Shown piece by piece: positions 19,317 through 28,289 of a stretch of DNA of 64,000 nucleotides. Origin of the DNA: Mesorhizobium sp. (lineage in GTDB: Bacteria > Pseudomonadota > Alphaproteobacteria > Rhizobiales > Rhizobiaceae); NCBI RefSeq assembly GCF_017306585.1, contig NZ_JAFKIC010000106.1:62001-126000 (forward strand), read 5' to 3'. The position numbers and the translations under genes were made by a program. The notes under the pieces were generated by a model that ran no database searches, was not told where the DNA came from, and worked only from the letters and a program-made list of their open reading frames with translations. The first letter of the stretch is position 1; each line of letters opens with the position of its first letter.

Positions 19317-20072
19317 TTAGTTCCTCTTCCAATTCATGGGATACTTCTGCGTACATTCGCCATCGACTGAGATGACGGAACGCTTGACTTTTGATGCGCT
19401 CTCATGGCCTCGGCGCCTATCGGAGGGCTGAGGACGCGTGTCGGTGTTCAGGGCTCGGCCGTCGGCGGCCAGACCGTTCAGAATGAGCTCGCAATACTCC
19501 ATCGCGAAGGAGGAGGCGGGACGGCCATGCCCTGGCTTGAACCAGCGAACCATCCAGTTCAGCATCGAGAGGATCGCGCGGCTTATCGACCGGGAATCCG
19601 TATTTCGATAGCGGCCGGATTCGATGCCTGCGAGCACGATCCGTCGAAGAAGCTCTTCGTAGGCGTCGCGCAGTTCCTGCGCTTCTTCGAGCAGCCCACC
19701 ATTCTCCATGCCGCCGTAGCCCACCAACATCGTGACGAAGCCATGGTAATGCGCTTCGAAGTAGTCGGCGTGTGCCGTCATAAAGCGGCAAAGAGCCTCC
19801 GGGGCCTCGTCGTCACCATCAACAGCGATATTTACAGCTTCAAGAAGGCCCTTGAGCGTCCGGACGATGATAGCCTCGTATATTTCCTTCTTGTTCGGGA
19901 AGTAATGGTAGATCGCGGCCTTGGTGACGCCGACCGCTTCCGCGACACTTCCTAACGAAGTCCCATCGAAGCCCTCCCGCGCGAACAGTTCGGCGGCTTC
20001 GTCCAGAATCTTGCCGCGTGCATTCTCCATCGTGGGTGGACGGCCCTGGCGGCGAACGCGCTCCTTCTGCAT
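19317..20072 (-). CDS. TetR-family regulator (copy 1 of a paralogous pair)
   Basis: This 251-aa protein has an N-terminal TetR helix-turn-helix with recognition segment G-V-T-K-A-A-I-Y-H-Y-F at about residues 48-58 and a helical ligand domain that includes L-S-M-L-N-W-M-V-R-W-F-K-P-G. It is clearly paralogous to the protein at 37741-38358 along its whole length, but has a basic C-terminal extension of about 45 residues that the other lacks. It sits as second gene in the operon behind the 21433-21458 operator-like palindrome, 5 nt after the CoA-transferase, so it likely autoregulates the operon. Ligand is probably an acyl-CoA or pathway acid, which is inference from the regulon content. Confidence 0.9.
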   Translation of the reverse strand: MQKERVRRQGRPPTMENARGKILDEAAELFAREGFDGTSLGSVAEAVGVTKAAIYHYFPNKKEIYEAIIVRTLKGLLEAVNIAVDGDDEAPEALCRFMTAHADYFEAHYHGFVTMLVGYGGMENGGLLEEAQELRDAYEELLRRIVLAGIESGRYRNTDSRSISRAILSMLNWMVRWFKPGHGRPASSFAMEYCELILNGLAADGRALNTDTRPQPSDRRRGHESASKVKRSVISVDGECTQKYPMNWKRN

Positions 20073-20077
20073 CAGAG

Positions 20078-21295
20078 CTACTTTCGGGTCGTCGCCGGGA
20101 TACCGGCAACTACGCCCATCTCCAAAAGCTGATCGACCCGATCTGCGCTCAGATCCAGCTCGGCCTGAAGGACTTGGCGGGTATGCTCGCCGACCTCGGG
20201 TGGAAGTGTCGGCGGAGCAAACGGACTTTCCGACATGCGCAACGGGCTGCGCACGGAGCGGAAGGTGCCGATCCTTTCGGAAGGAACCGAAACGACAGTG
20301 TCCCGAAGGATTGCAACATCGCTAGCGAACGCCTGGCCGACAGTGCGAAGCTCGCCAGCCGGGACTCCGACGGCGCGAAGTTCGGCGAGAAGCTCATGCA
20401 GTTTACGATCGCGCAACTTGTCCTCGATGATCGGCAGTAACTCATCACGCGCCTCGGTTCGTCCTTTATTGGTGACGAACCGCTCATCCATCGCGAGATC
20501 CGGCAGACCGATGATCTTGCAGAACCGCCGGAACTGTTCGTCGTTTCCGACTGCGAGTGCAATTCGGCCATCGACGCAATCGAACAGTTGATATGGTACG
20601 ATGCTCGGATGAGCGTTGCCATAGCGCAACGCTTCTCTTCCGGTATTGAGATGACCCGACGCGACGTTGGCCAACATGAACATCGCGCTGTCGGTCAGGC
20701 TGATGTCGAGCCACTGGCCCTTTCCGGTGCGTTCGCGCATAAACAGGGCAGCGAGAATTGCTTGCACGGCATTCATGCCCGATATGAGATCGATGAAGGC
20801 GACACCGAGCCGCATCGGCTCGCCATCCTTTTCGCCCGTAATCGACATGAATCCAGATTCAGCCTGGATAATGAAGTCGTAACCCGGACGCTCCTCCAGC
20901 TCGTGACCGCGGCCATAACCCGATATGGAACAATAGATGAGCCGAGGGTTGATGTCCTTCAGATCGTCATAGGTGAGCTTGAATTTCTTGAGCGAGGCCG
21001 GGCGGAAGTTCTCGATCAGGACATCGCTCTTTTTTGCGAGTTCAATGATCAGATCTCTTCCTTCCGGCTTGCCGATGTCGATCGCAACGCTCTTCTTGTT
21101 GCGATTTGCGCCCAGATAGTAGGTTGAAACACCCTCCACAGCCGGCGGCATCCACGTCCGGGTGTCGTCCCCGGTTCCAGGTTGCTCAATCTTCAGCACG
21201 TCAGCACCGAGATCACCCAACGTCATTGTTGCCCAGGGGCCGGCCAAAACGCGAGACAGGTCGAGAACCTTGATTCCGTTCAGTGCGACGCTCAT
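20078..21295 (-). CDS. CaiB/BaiF-type (family III) CoA-transferase
   Basis: This 405-aa family III CoA-transferase has the N-terminal D-L-S-R-V-L-A-G-P motif, E-N-F-R-P near residue 95, and the catalytic Asp in R-P-G-Y-D-F-I-I-Q-A near residue 140-150. Such enzymes transfer CoA from a donor acyl-CoA (often succinyl-CoA) to a carboxylate. As first gene of the operon and behind the operator-like site, it is the natural activation step for an acid later oxidised by the acyl-CoA dehydrogenase/hydratase/thiolase genes at 28361-32866. The acid is not identified; glutarate, adipate or another dicarboxylate are the candidates I favour. Confidence 0.92.
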   Translation of the reverse strand: MSVALNGIKVLDLSRVLAGPWATMTLGDLGADVLKIEQPGTGDDTRTWMPPAVEGVSTYYLGANRNKKSVAIDIGKPEGRDLIIELAKKSDVLIENFRPASLKKFKLTYDDLKDINPRLIYCSISGYGRGHELEERPGYDFIIQAESGFMSITGEKDGEPMRLGVAFIDLISGMNAVQAILAALFMRERTGKGQWLDISLTDSAMFMLANVASGHLNTGREALRYGNAHPSIVPYQLFDCVDGRIALAVGNDEQFRRFCKIIGLPDLAMDERFVTNKGRTEARDELLPIIEDKLRDRKLHELLAELRAVGVPAGELRTVGQAFASDVAILRDTVVSVPSERIGTFRSVRSPLRMSESPFAPPTLPPEVGEHTRQVLQAELDLSADRVDQLLEMGVVAGIPATTRK

Positions 21296-21432
21296 CGGAA
21301 ACGCGATCCTTCCTCTATCCGTTTCAACAAAATATCGGAGAAAGGCCTACGCGGATAAGGCGGGGCAGCTCTTCTCCTCACGGTGAATCGAGCCGCTTAA
21401 TGCACCAGACTGCTCGGGCGGAAGCGACCTAA

Positions 21433-21458
21433 TTACTTACCGTCCGAACAGTATATAA
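21433..21458. promoter_or_regulatory. Operator-like palindrome, copy 1 (CoA-transferase operon)
   Basis: This 26-bp near-palindrome has left half TTACTTACCGTCC and right half GAACAGTATATAA on the + strand; 18 of 26 positions are self-complementary, with the pattern TTA-N2-TAC-N-GT-N-CG-N-AC-N-GTA-N2-TAA. It lies 138 nt upstream of the CoA-transferase start. The same sequence with one change occurs at 28290 and a diverged copy at 37500. Size and symmetry fit a TetR operator. Confidence 0.75.
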
Positions 21459-21463
21459 CTGAT

Positions 21464-21489
21464 AGCGGCATGTCAATCGCCATGCCGCT
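21464..21489. terminator. Perfect 9-bp hairpin between operator and ABC ATPase gene
   Basis: AGCGGCATG (21464-21472) pairs perfectly with CATGCCGCT (21481-21489) around an 8-nt loop. It lies in the 263-bp gap between two same-strand operons. No U-tract follows on either strand, so intrinsic termination is uncertain. Confidence 0.35.
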
Positions 21490-21558
21490 CAGAATTTAGT
21501 GTCTTGGAGGCTACACGATAGCGTTGTGGCGCACCGCACAACCGGAGCCGCGGACGGC

Positions 21559-22353
21559 CTAGGAGGAAGTGTGTAAGGTTTTGGAGATAAACTTTTTGAA
21601 GCGGTCCGGTGCAGCTTCAGAGAAGAGTTTTGCGGGCGGCGCGTCCGCGATGAGCGTACCCTTTTCCAGAAAAATGATGCGGTTCGAAACCTCCCGTGCG
21701 AAATTGATCTCGTGGGTGACAATGAGCATTGTTCGTCCCTCTTTAGCCAGATCTCGAATGACCTTCAGGACCTCCCCGACAAGCTCCGGGTCTAGCGCCG
21801 ATGTCGGCTCATCGAACAGGATGGCTGCTGGCCGCTGAGCAAGCGCCCTTGCAATCGCTGCGCGTTGCTGCTGCCCGCCCGATAGGTGTCTGGGGTAACT
21901 GTTGGCTTTGTCGGAAAGCCCCACCTTCGCCAACAGTGACATTGCTTCGTCCACACATTCCGTTTTTGAACGCTTCTGAACATGGACCGGCGCTTCAATG
22001 ACGTTTTCGAGGATCGACATGTGTGGCCATAGATTGAAGCCTTGGAACACCATCGCGACGTCTGACCGAATCCGGTCGAGCTGTTTTCGATCCGCGGGAC
22101 GGGTTCCATTCTTGGTCGTTCGCATGGCGATTTCCTCGCCCCGGATGGCGATTGTTCCCGCGCTCGGGGTTTCGAGCATGTTGATGCACCGGAGCATTGT
22201 GGACTTGCCAGAGCCCGACGATCCAAGGATCGAGACCACCTCTCCTTCATGTGCTTCGAACGTGATGCCCTTTAGCACCTCAAGATCGCCAAAGTTTTTA
22301 TGGAGGTCGCGAATGGAAATTACGGGAACGTTATTCGTCTCGATTGACGTCAT
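21559..22353 (-). CDS. Polar amino acid ABC transporter ATPase
   Basis: This 264-aa ABC ATPase has Walker A G-S-S-G-S-G-K-S-T, the Q-loop V-F-Q-G-F-N-L-W-P-H, signature L-S-G-G-Q-Q-Q-R, Walker B I-L-F-D-E-P-T-S-A-L-D and the His switch V-T-H-E. The W-P-H after the Q-loop and overall length are typical of the HisP/GlnQ/OccP polar amino acid group. It overlaps the upstream permease gene by 4 nt. It is the only amino acid ABC ATPase in the window, so it may also serve the permeases at 42761-44124, which have none nearby. Confidence 0.95.
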   Translation of the reverse strand: MTSIETNNVPVISIRDLHKNFGDLEVLKGITFEAHEGEVVSILGSSGSGKSTMLRCINMLETPSAGTIAIRGEEIAMRTTKNGTRPADRKQLDRIRSDVAMVFQGFNLWPHMSILENVIEAPVHVQKRSKTECVDEAMSLLAKVGLSDKANSYPRHLSGGQQQRAAIARALAQRPAAILFDEPTSALDPELVGEVLKVIRDLAKEGRTMLIVTHEINFAREVSNRIIFLEKGTLIADAPPAKLFSEAAPDRFKKFISKTLHTSS

Positions 22354-23072
22354 GGCCGCGCCTCAATGTTTGTTTTGACGGGGAGATCGCGCTGATGCGG
22401 TGACAGACGGTATTCAAGTAGAGCGATCAGGCGGGTTATTATGAAGTTGAGCGTCAGATAAATTGCACCAGCGACGATAAACACTTCGAAAGCGCGAAAT
22501 GTCTGGGAGATTAGCTCCGCAGCTATACCAGTTACTTCCATGATGGTGATGGTGGAAGCGAGGGAAGTTGCTTTTACCGCGAGAATGACTTCATTGCCGT
22601 AGGCTGGCAAAGCCTGCCGGAATGCGATCGGAAGGATGATGCGCCTGTACAGTAGAAAACCGGACATGCCGCAAGCCCTTGCCGCCTCAATCAATCCGGC
22701 CGAAACGGACTTTAGCCCTCCGCGGATGATCTCACTTCCATAGGCGCCGACGCTAAGCACTAGAGCAGTGATGGCGCACCAGTAAGGTTCACGGAAAAAC
22801 GGCCAGACACCCCAACTCTGGAGTTCGTGACGGAACTGTCCGAGGCCGTAGTAGATGATGAACATCTGCAGGAGGAGCGGCGAGCCGCGTATGCAAAAGA
22901 CGAAAAAGGCAACGCATTGGGAAGCGACGGGGACCCGCAGGTGCGCAACAATCGCCAGGGCTGTTGCCAGGACTGTCCCGACAAGTATCGCCGTTGCGGC
23001 CAATTCGAGCGTAATAGGCAAACCGGCAATGAGCCTGACGAAAGCCTGCCAGAGAAAACCGAAATCGATCAC
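22350..23072 (-). CDS. Polar amino acid ABC transporter permease (HisM/OccM-like)
   Basis: This 240-aa inner-membrane protein has about five hydrophobic segments and the EAA loop typical of the His/Glu/Gln/Arg/opine permease family (residues near G-L-I-E-A-A-R-A-C-G-M-S with I-I-L-P-I-A-F-R-Q-A-L-P following). It starts with ATG, 3 nt after the other permease, and overlaps the ATPase gene. Together with 23076-23783 it forms the transmembrane pore. Confidence 0.92.
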   Translation of the reverse strand: MIDFGFLWQAFVRLIAGLPITLELAATAILVGTVLATALAIVAHLRVPVASQCVAFFVFCIRGSPLLLQMFIIYYGLGQFRHELQSWGVWPFFREPYWCAITALVLSVGAYGSEIIRGGLKSVSAGLIEAARACGMSGFLLYRRIILPIAFRQALPAYGNEVILAVKATSLASTITIMEVTGIAAELISQTFRAFEVFIVAGAIYLTLNFIITRLIALLEYRLSPHQRDLPVKTNIEARP

Positions 23073-23075
23073 TGT

Positions 23076-23783
23076 TTAGCCCCCCATCCTGCACGCAGAG
23101 CGATACTCGGCGAAGCGGAAGAGAAGCGACGAGACCACGGTGATTGTCAGATAGAGCAGTCCAGCCGTGATAAAGAACTCAAACGGTCGGCGCGTTGAAC
23201 CCGAAGCCATTTGAGCTTGCCGAAGCAGTTCCACAAGCCCGACGACCGAGATGAGGGCCGTCTCTTTCAGGGCCAATTGCCATGTGTTGCCGAGGCCCGG
23301 CAATGCGTAGTGCAGTACCTGTGGTGCAACGACGCGCCTGAACAGTAGCCAACGGCCCATGCCAACCGCATGAGCCGCCTCGATACTGCCCTTGGCGACA
23401 GTGTTGAAAGCGCCTCTAAGCACTTCAGCTTGATAAGCGGCAGAAATGATCCCGATCGCGAGAACCCCAGTAGCGAACGTAGGCATTCCAACAAAACCGT
23501 TCGCCCCGAAGAAGCCGGCGAAGGTCGACAAAAGTGAGTTTCCGCCGAAGTAGAGTAGATAGATGACCAGAAGATCAGGCACGCCTCGCAGTGTGGTCGT
23601 GTAAGCGTCGGCGACGCCACGAGCCAAACGGATTGGTGACATTTTTGCCCAGGCAACGAGGCTGCCAAGAATAGACCCGATGAGGAACCCCAAAACGGCG
23701 ATAGCGGACGTGACGCCCGCGCCAGCGATGAGGACACGACCCCATCCTCCTTCACCAAAACCAACAAGATCAGTGTAATTCAT
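23076..23783 (-). CDS. Polar amino acid ABC transporter permease (HisQ/OccQ-like)
   Basis: This 235-aa membrane protein has the EAA-type loop G-S-I-E-A-A-H-A-V-G-M-G followed by V-V-A-P-Q-V-L-H-Y-A-L-P-G, and several hydrophobic spans. I place the start at the Met at 23783 (M-N-Y-T-D-L-V-G); a longer version begins 12 codons earlier but that extension is not hydrophobic. It is first in a three-gene operon and is divergent from the TetR gene at 24170. Confidence 0.9.
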   Translation of the reverse strand: MNYTDLVGFGEGGWGRVLIAGAGVTSAIAVLGFLIGSILGSLVAWAKMSPIRLARGVADAYTTTLRGVPDLLVIYLLYFGGNSLLSTFAGFFGANGFVGMPTFATGVLAIGIISAAYQAEVLRGAFNTVAKGSIEAAHAVGMGRWLLFRRVVAPQVLHYALPGLGNTWQLALKETALISVVGLVELLRQAQMASGSTRRPFEFFITAGLLYLTITVVSSLLFRFAEYRSACRMGG

Positions 23784-24169
23784 GCAGCCAACCCACAGCT
23801 TGTCCAATACAATGCGCATTTTCAGAAATTACGGATGTGAAGGGCACAGTGGCGGCCTGATCGAATTGGGGATAGCCCAATTGTCGAACTACGAGACACC
23901 TGCACGGCCGCGCTCCCTCAGCCACGCTCCTCCAGCGGCATCACAGTTCGCACAAAATATTTTTATTGCAAGGAATCTTTTTTTTAGATACAAAGTTTTT
24001 GTTCGATTGAAGTTTGGACGCGTCGAGAAAGTGTGCCAGGTCAATCAGACAGTCCGTCGGACGACCGTATGTCGGCGTCGCCAGCCGCCGGCGGTCATCA
24101 CGGAATTGCATAAATATTTACATCCGTTAAAAGTTTTCAGCGCGTTGAAACTCAAAACGGTGTGAGGCC
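23784..24169. promoter_or_regulatory. Divergent intergenic region between ABC operon and TetR gene
   Basis: This 386-bp gap has no convincing gene. It holds an AT-rich stretch in its middle. Two related AT-rich words sit in opposite orientation: TTGCAATAAAAATATTT read on the minus strand at 23955-23971 and TTGCATAAATATTTA on the plus strand at 24106-24120. They may be regulator half-sites for the divergent promoters; this is only suggestive. Confidence 0.35.
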
Positions 24170-24820
24170 ATGATCAATCAAAAGTCTGGGGGGAGGCATG
24201 CAGGAATGGGCTTGCGGGAGCGCCAACGCCTAATAAGGCGGGAGAACATTCTCGCTGCGGCGAGTGATTTGTTCGCGGCACACAGCTTCAATGAGGTTAG
24301 TCTCGAAGCCGTCGCCGCGCGCGCTACCGTCTCCGTCCCCACCATCTACTCCTTTTTCAAATCGAAGCACGATCTGCTGCTAGGCTTGCTTGAGGAGGAC
24401 AGGCATATCCTTGAGCCGAATTTGGCGCGCGTTGTGGAGCGGCTGCCAAACGATCCTGTCCAGGCGATGGTGCTGATCGCCAAATCGGTCCTTTTGGATG
24501 GATATGATATTTCAAGAAAAGGCGTGTGGAGGGAGATCCTGGGGGCATCGATACACATGGGCCCTGAGCAGCGCAGCCAGTTCCGTGAGCTCCTCTCGAT
24601 TACTGCAAAACATGTGCGTGTCGCTTTGAACAAGCTTCGTGGGACAGGCTCGATCCATGATGATGTTGATCTGGATAGCGCAGCCCGCATTATCCATAGC
24701 GTCATACGGCACGTATTTGTCCTTTACATAACCAGTGAGGAAGCAACGGTCGATGATCTCACCGCCATGCTTGAAGAAGACCTGAAGACTGTCCTGTTTG
24801 GCATTGCGATAAGAGCTTAG
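24170..24820 (+). CDS. TetR/AcrR-family regulator (unrelated to the paralogous pair)
   Basis: This 216-aa protein has an N-terminal TetR domain: R-E-N-I-L-A-A-A-S-D-L-F near residue 25, then helix-turn-helix V-S-V-P-T-I-Y-S-F-F-K-S-K. The C-terminal ligand domain has no recognisable motif. Its recognition helix (V-S-V-P-T-I-Y-S-F-F) is unlike those of the TetR proteins at 19317 and 37741, so it probably binds other sites. It is divergent from the ABC transporter operon and upstream of two binding-protein genes, so it likely controls uptake. Confidence 0.9.
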   Translation: MINQKSGGRHAGMGLRERQRLIRRENILAAASDLFAAHSFNEVSLEAVAARATVSVPTIYSFFKSKHDLLLGLLEEDRHILEPNLARVVERLPNDPVQAMVLIAKSVLLDGYDISRKGVWREILGASIHMGPEQRSQFRELLSITAKHVRVALNKLRGTGSIHDDVDLDSAARIIHSVIRHVFVLYITSEEATVDDLTAMLEEDLKTVLFGIAIRA

Positions 24821-24972
24821 CCCCTACGCATCCGCAAATCATGGATATCAAGACCTTGGATGGGGTCCGTAAAGGTCTCACCAGGAGCGGTGCATCTGTG
24901 CGTTTTTTCTGACGCCCTGCATGGATGTACGTGAAGGCAACGCAACAACATTCACACTGAGGAGGACTATCG

Positions 24973-25818
24973 ATGAAAAAATTCTTGTCCAATCTACTTA
25001 TCGTAGGGGCCTTTGTACTCCCCACGATGCCGGCGCATGCCGGGGAGTGGAAGAAGATCGTGATCGGCATGGACGTCAGTTATGCTCCCTGGGCATATAC
25101 CGATGCCAACGGCAAATTCCTGGGATACGAAGTCGACCTCGCGAATGACCTCTGCAAACGCATGGAGGTCGAATGCGAACTCACATCGCAGCCTTGGGAT
25201 ACGATCATTCCCAGCCTGCAGGCCGGGAAGTTCGACGCCATCATCGCGGGAATGAACATCACGGAGGAGCGGCTGAAGGAGATCGATTTCTCTGTCTCTT
25301 ATGCGGCGAGCCCGCGCGCTTTCCTGACGACGAAGTCGAGCAAATTCGCAAATCTTCCGCTTGGCGAATCCATCCTTGATCTGGAAAAGGACGCCGATTC
25401 CGCGACCAAGCAGATCGACGCGGTCCGCTCCGAACTCCCTGGCTCGACGCTCGGCGTGCTGACCGCTTCCGCCAACACCCTCTTCGTCGAGAAGAACTTC
25501 GCCGACGTCGCGGAGATTCGGCAATACAAGACAGCCGAACAATACGTACTCGACCTCCAAGCCGGCCGCATTGATATCGCTTTCGATACACTGCCCTACC
25601 TGATGGGTGTTCTCAAGGGCGCGGATGGCGGCGATATGGTTGTCGTCGGGCCGAAGCTTGCGGGCGGCCTGCTAGGTGCTGGCGCCGGCGTTGGCCTTCG
25701 CAAGAGCGATGCGGATCTCAAAGCAATGTTCAACAAGGCTATTGAGGACGCGAAGAAGGACGGAACGATCAAGGCGCTCACCATCAAATGGTTCGGCGCG
25801 GATCTTTCGCCGACGTAA
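24973..25818 (+). CDS. Periplasmic amino acid-binding protein (ABC, family 3)
   Basis: This 281-aa protein has a Sec signal peptide (M-K-K-F-L-S-N-L-L-I-V-G, cleavage after A-H-A near residue 23) followed by a type-3 solute-binding fold with S-Y-A-P-W-A-Y near the N-terminus and G-Y-E-V-D-L-A-N-D-L. The latter pattern is the classic polar amino acid/opine-binding signature. A GGAGGA site precedes the ATG. It likely delivers substrate to the permeases at 22350-23783, transcribed the other way. Ligand is unknown; opine and basic amino acid binders share this shape. Confidence 0.93.
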   Translation: MKKFLSNLLIVGAFVLPTMPAHAGEWKKIVIGMDVSYAPWAYTDANGKFLGYEVDLANDLCKRMEVECELTSQPWDTIIPSLQAGKFDAIIAGMNITEERLKEIDFSVSYAASPRAFLTTKSSKFANLPLGESILDLEKDADSATKQIDAVRSELPGSTLGVLTASANTLFVEKNFADVAEIRQYKTAEQYVLDLQAGRIDIAFDTLPYLMGVLKGADGGDMVVVGPKLAGGLLGAGAGVGLRKSDADLKAMFNKAIEDAKKDGTIKALTIKWFGADLSPT

Positions 25819-25905
25819 ACTTGCAGAATATTCCTTCAGACCGCATGTCGTCTTTACATACCGACTAGTCGCTTAATAATTCAAACTCAATGGAGATGAT
25901 TCTTC

Positions 25906-26703
25906 ATGTATTTCAACTTAAACCGACGGGCATTTTTCGCAGTAACTGCGCTTTGCCTGACATCCCTGACCGCTCTGGAAGCCACGGCCGCAGCCGACGT
26001 CTTGCCGTCGACAATCGCCGGAAAGGGTGAACTTGCGATTGGTCTCGAGTCGACCTATCCCCCCTTTAATTTTCAGGATGAATCCGGCAATCTCGTCGGG
26101 TTCGAGGTCGATTTTGCTAACGATCTCTGCAAGAGGCTCGGACTGACGCCTAGATATGTGCCGACACAGTTTGACGGCATTCTCGCGGCTCTCGCGTCTG
26201 GTAGGCTCGACGTCGTGATCAATCAGATCACCATCACTCCGGAACGTCAGAAGAACTACGATTTCTCGGTTCCATACACGATCACCAAGATCCAGATGGT
26301 CACTCGGAAAGAACTCGCAGCCGAGCTGACGGCACCTGAAAAGCTTTCAGGGCGCGCCGTTGGCGCGGTGCTCGGCACGAACTTCGAGCAATGGGTTCGT
26401 GCCAACGTCCCTGACGCGGACGTCAAGACCTACGACCTCGACGCCACCATGTATCGCGATTTGAAGGCGGGCCGGATCGACGTGGCCCTCAACGACACGA
26501 TGGTCGCGGCGAGTCTGATCAAAAAAGCCGATTCGGGCTTCGTCACGGCGGGCGAACCGTTCGCCCCCCAAGAGCAGGCGGTCGCAATGCGAAAAGAACC
26601 GGCACTGAAAGCTGCCATCGACAAAGCCATCGAAGAAATGAAAGCCGACGGCACTTTGACGGCCATGTCGATCAAATGGCTCGGTGTCGATGTCTCGAAG
26701 TGA
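25906..26703 (+). CDS. Second periplasmic amino acid-binding protein
   Basis: This 265-aa protein has a signal peptide ending near A-T-A-A-A-D (about residue 30) and a family 3 binding domain with S-T-Y-P-P-F-N-F and G-F-E-V-D-F-A-N-D-L. It follows the first binding-protein gene by 87 nt. Two different binding proteins next to one permease set suggest uptake of two related ligands through one transporter. An intercistronic 10-bp hairpin follows at 26729. Confidence 0.93.
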   Translation: MYFNLNRRAFFAVTALCLTSLTALEATAAADVLPSTIAGKGELAIGLESTYPPFNFQDESGNLVGFEVDFANDLCKRLGLTPRYVPTQFDGILAALASGRLDVVINQITITPERQKNYDFSVPYTITKIQMVTRKELAAELTAPEKLSGRAVGAVLGTNFEQWVRANVPDADVKTYDLDATMYRDLKAGRIDVALNDTMVAASLIKKADSGFVTAGEPFAPQEQAVAMRKEPALKAAIDKAIEEMKADGTLTAMSIKWLGVDVSK

Positions 26704-26728
26704 GACTGTGCGTTCCTACCATCAAGCA

Positions 26729-26752
26729 GGAGAGCTGCGAATGCAGCTCTCC
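26729..26752 (+). other. Perfect 10-bp intercistronic hairpin after binding-protein gene
   Basis: GGAGAGCTGC (26729-26738) pairs with GCAGCTCTCC (26743-26752) around the 4-nt loop GAAT. No U-tract follows, so it is more likely an RNA-stabilising element than a terminator. It ends 13 nt before the aminotransferase ATG and could also limit its translation. A similar hairpin follows another binding-protein gene at 42713. Confidence 0.6.
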
Positions 26753-26765
26753 ACAAAGAAAGTGA

Positions 26766-28142
26766 ATGAAGATGACGATGATACCCAACTCCAATGAAGC
26801 GCGGGATATTGCGTACCACTTCCACGCCTATACTGACGCCCGGAAGCATGAAGCGACGACGCCGCTTATCATTGACCGGGCTGAGGGGGCTTACGTCTAC
26901 GACAGCAACGGGAAGCGCTACCTTGAAGGCATGGCCGGCCTTTGGAGCGTCGCCGTCGGCTTCGGCGAGCGGCGTCTCGTGCAAGCCGCTGCACGGCAGA
27001 TGGAACGCCTGAGCTTTGGCCACAATTTTACTAGCCGGACGCATATGCCGGCGATCGATCTTGCGGAAAAGCTAGTAGAGATCGCCCCGGTCCCGATGAG
27101 CAAGGTGTTCTTCACGAATTCCGGTTCCGAAGCCAATGATACCGCAATCAAGATGATCTGGTACAGGTCGAATGCGCTCGGCCAGTCCCAGCGGAAAAAG
27201 CTTATTGCCCGAGAACGCGCCTATCATGGTGTCACGCTGGCCTCGGGCAGCCTGACCGCTTTCTCCTACAATCACGAATCCTTCGACATGCCCATTGCCA
27301 ACGTCCTACGTACGGGCAGCCCCCATTTCTGGCGCGATGCGGAACCTGGTGAAAGCGAAGAGGATTTTGCATCCAGAAGGGCGAACGAACTGGAGAAGCT
27401 GATCCTCGATGAAGGTCCGGAGACAATCGCTGCCTTCTTCGGCGAGCCGGTCCTCGGCGCCGGAGGTGTTGTCGTTCCTCCGCGGACCTACTGGGAGAAG
27501 ATTCAGGCCGTTCTGCGGAAATACGATATACTGTTGGTCGCTGACGAGGTCGTGTGCGGCTTCGGCCGAACCGGTAACATGTTCGGTTCCCAGACGTACG
27601 ATATCAAACCGGACATTATGGTTCTCTCGAAGGCGCTCTCCTCGTCATACCTTCCGATTTCCGCTCTGCTCGTGAATGACAAGGTGTACCAACCGATTGC
27701 TGATGAGAGCCATCGCATAGGCACCTTCGGCCACGGCTTTACCGGCGGTGCGCATCCGGTTGCGGCGGCCGTGGCACTCGAAAACATCGCCGTCATCGAA
27801 GATCGCGACCTCGTCGGCAACGCATCACGCGTCGGTCAATACCTGCGTGACGGCCTGCAACGTTTCTCGGATCATCCGTTGGTGGGAGAGGTTCGTGGCG
27901 TTGGATTGGTCGCCGCCGTGGAACTGTTCAAGCAGAATTTCCCAAATGCAGCCGGCCTCAAGAACGGAGAACTGGGCGCCAAGGCAAATGCGTATCTCGC
28001 CGAGGAGGGCGTGCTTTTGCGCGCAGCCGTCGACGCGCTCACGATTTGCCCGCCTCTCACGATCACCGTGGGGGACGCAGACTTCTTAATCGAGAAGATC
28101 GGCAAGGTTCTCAATCGAGTTACAGCGGAACTCGCCGCATAG
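26766..28142 (+). CDS. Class III (omega-amino acid) aminotransferase
   Basis: This 458-aa PLP enzyme has G-M-A-G-L-W near residue 57, T-N-S-G-S-E-A-N-D-T in the phosphate-binding region, D-E-V-V-C-G-F-G-R-T-G, and the Schiff-base Lys in L-S-K-A-L-S-S-S-Y. Class III enzymes of this size transfer terminal (omega) amino groups to pyruvate or a similar acceptor, giving a semialdehyde. I use the first of three close Met codons (26766, 26772, 26778); the true start is uncertain by four residues. Position between amino acid binding proteins and a beta-oxidation operon suggests it converts an omega-amino acid to a semialdehyde later oxidised to a dicarboxylate; this is inference. Confidence 0.92.
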   Translation: MKMTMIPNSNEARDIAYHFHAYTDARKHEATTPLIIDRAEGAYVYDSNGKRYLEGMAGLWSVAVGFGERRLVQAAARQMERLSFGHNFTSRTHMPAIDLAEKLVEIAPVPMSKVFFTNSGSEANDTAIKMIWYRSNALGQSQRKKLIARERAYHGVTLASGSLTAFSYNHESFDMPIANVLRTGSPHFWRDAEPGESEEDFASRRANELEKLILDEGPETIAAFFGEPVLGAGGVVVPPRTYWEKIQAVLRKYDILLVADEVVCGFGRTGNMFGSQTYDIKPDIMVLSKALSSSYLPISALLVNDKVYQPIADESHRIGTFGHGFTGGAHPVAAAVALENIAVIEDRDLVGNASRVGQYLRDGLQRFSDHPLVGEVRGVGLVAAVELFKQNFPNAAGLKNGELGAKANAYLAEEGVLLRAAVDALTICPPLTITVGDADFLIEKIGKVLNRVTAELAA

Positions 28143-28179
28143 CGTACGCGAAATACGGATGGCAGACCACGACAGCGTA

Positions 28180-28208
28180 GCGGACCGGAGTTTCATGCCC
28201 CGGTCCGC
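28180..28208 (+). terminator. GC-rich hairpin after the aminotransferase gene
   Basis: GCGGACCGG (28180-28188) pairs with CCGGTCCGC (28200-28208), a 9-bp stem with an 11-nt loop, 38 nt after the aminotransferase stop. No T-run follows, so termination would be inefficient or Rho-assisted. It separates this operon from the next promoter region. Confidence 0.4.
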
Positions 28209-28289
28209 ATTCGCAGCGATGCTGACGGGACTGATGATCCAACGGCTCGAATTCATTCGGTATTTTTCGAATCGGGTCTCCTGGCTTAT

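Noticed and set aside
24170-24820. Third TetR as regulator of the 26-bp palindrome regulon
   Set aside because: Its recognition segment is unlike those of the paired TetR proteins, and no copy of the palindrome is near its own promoter.
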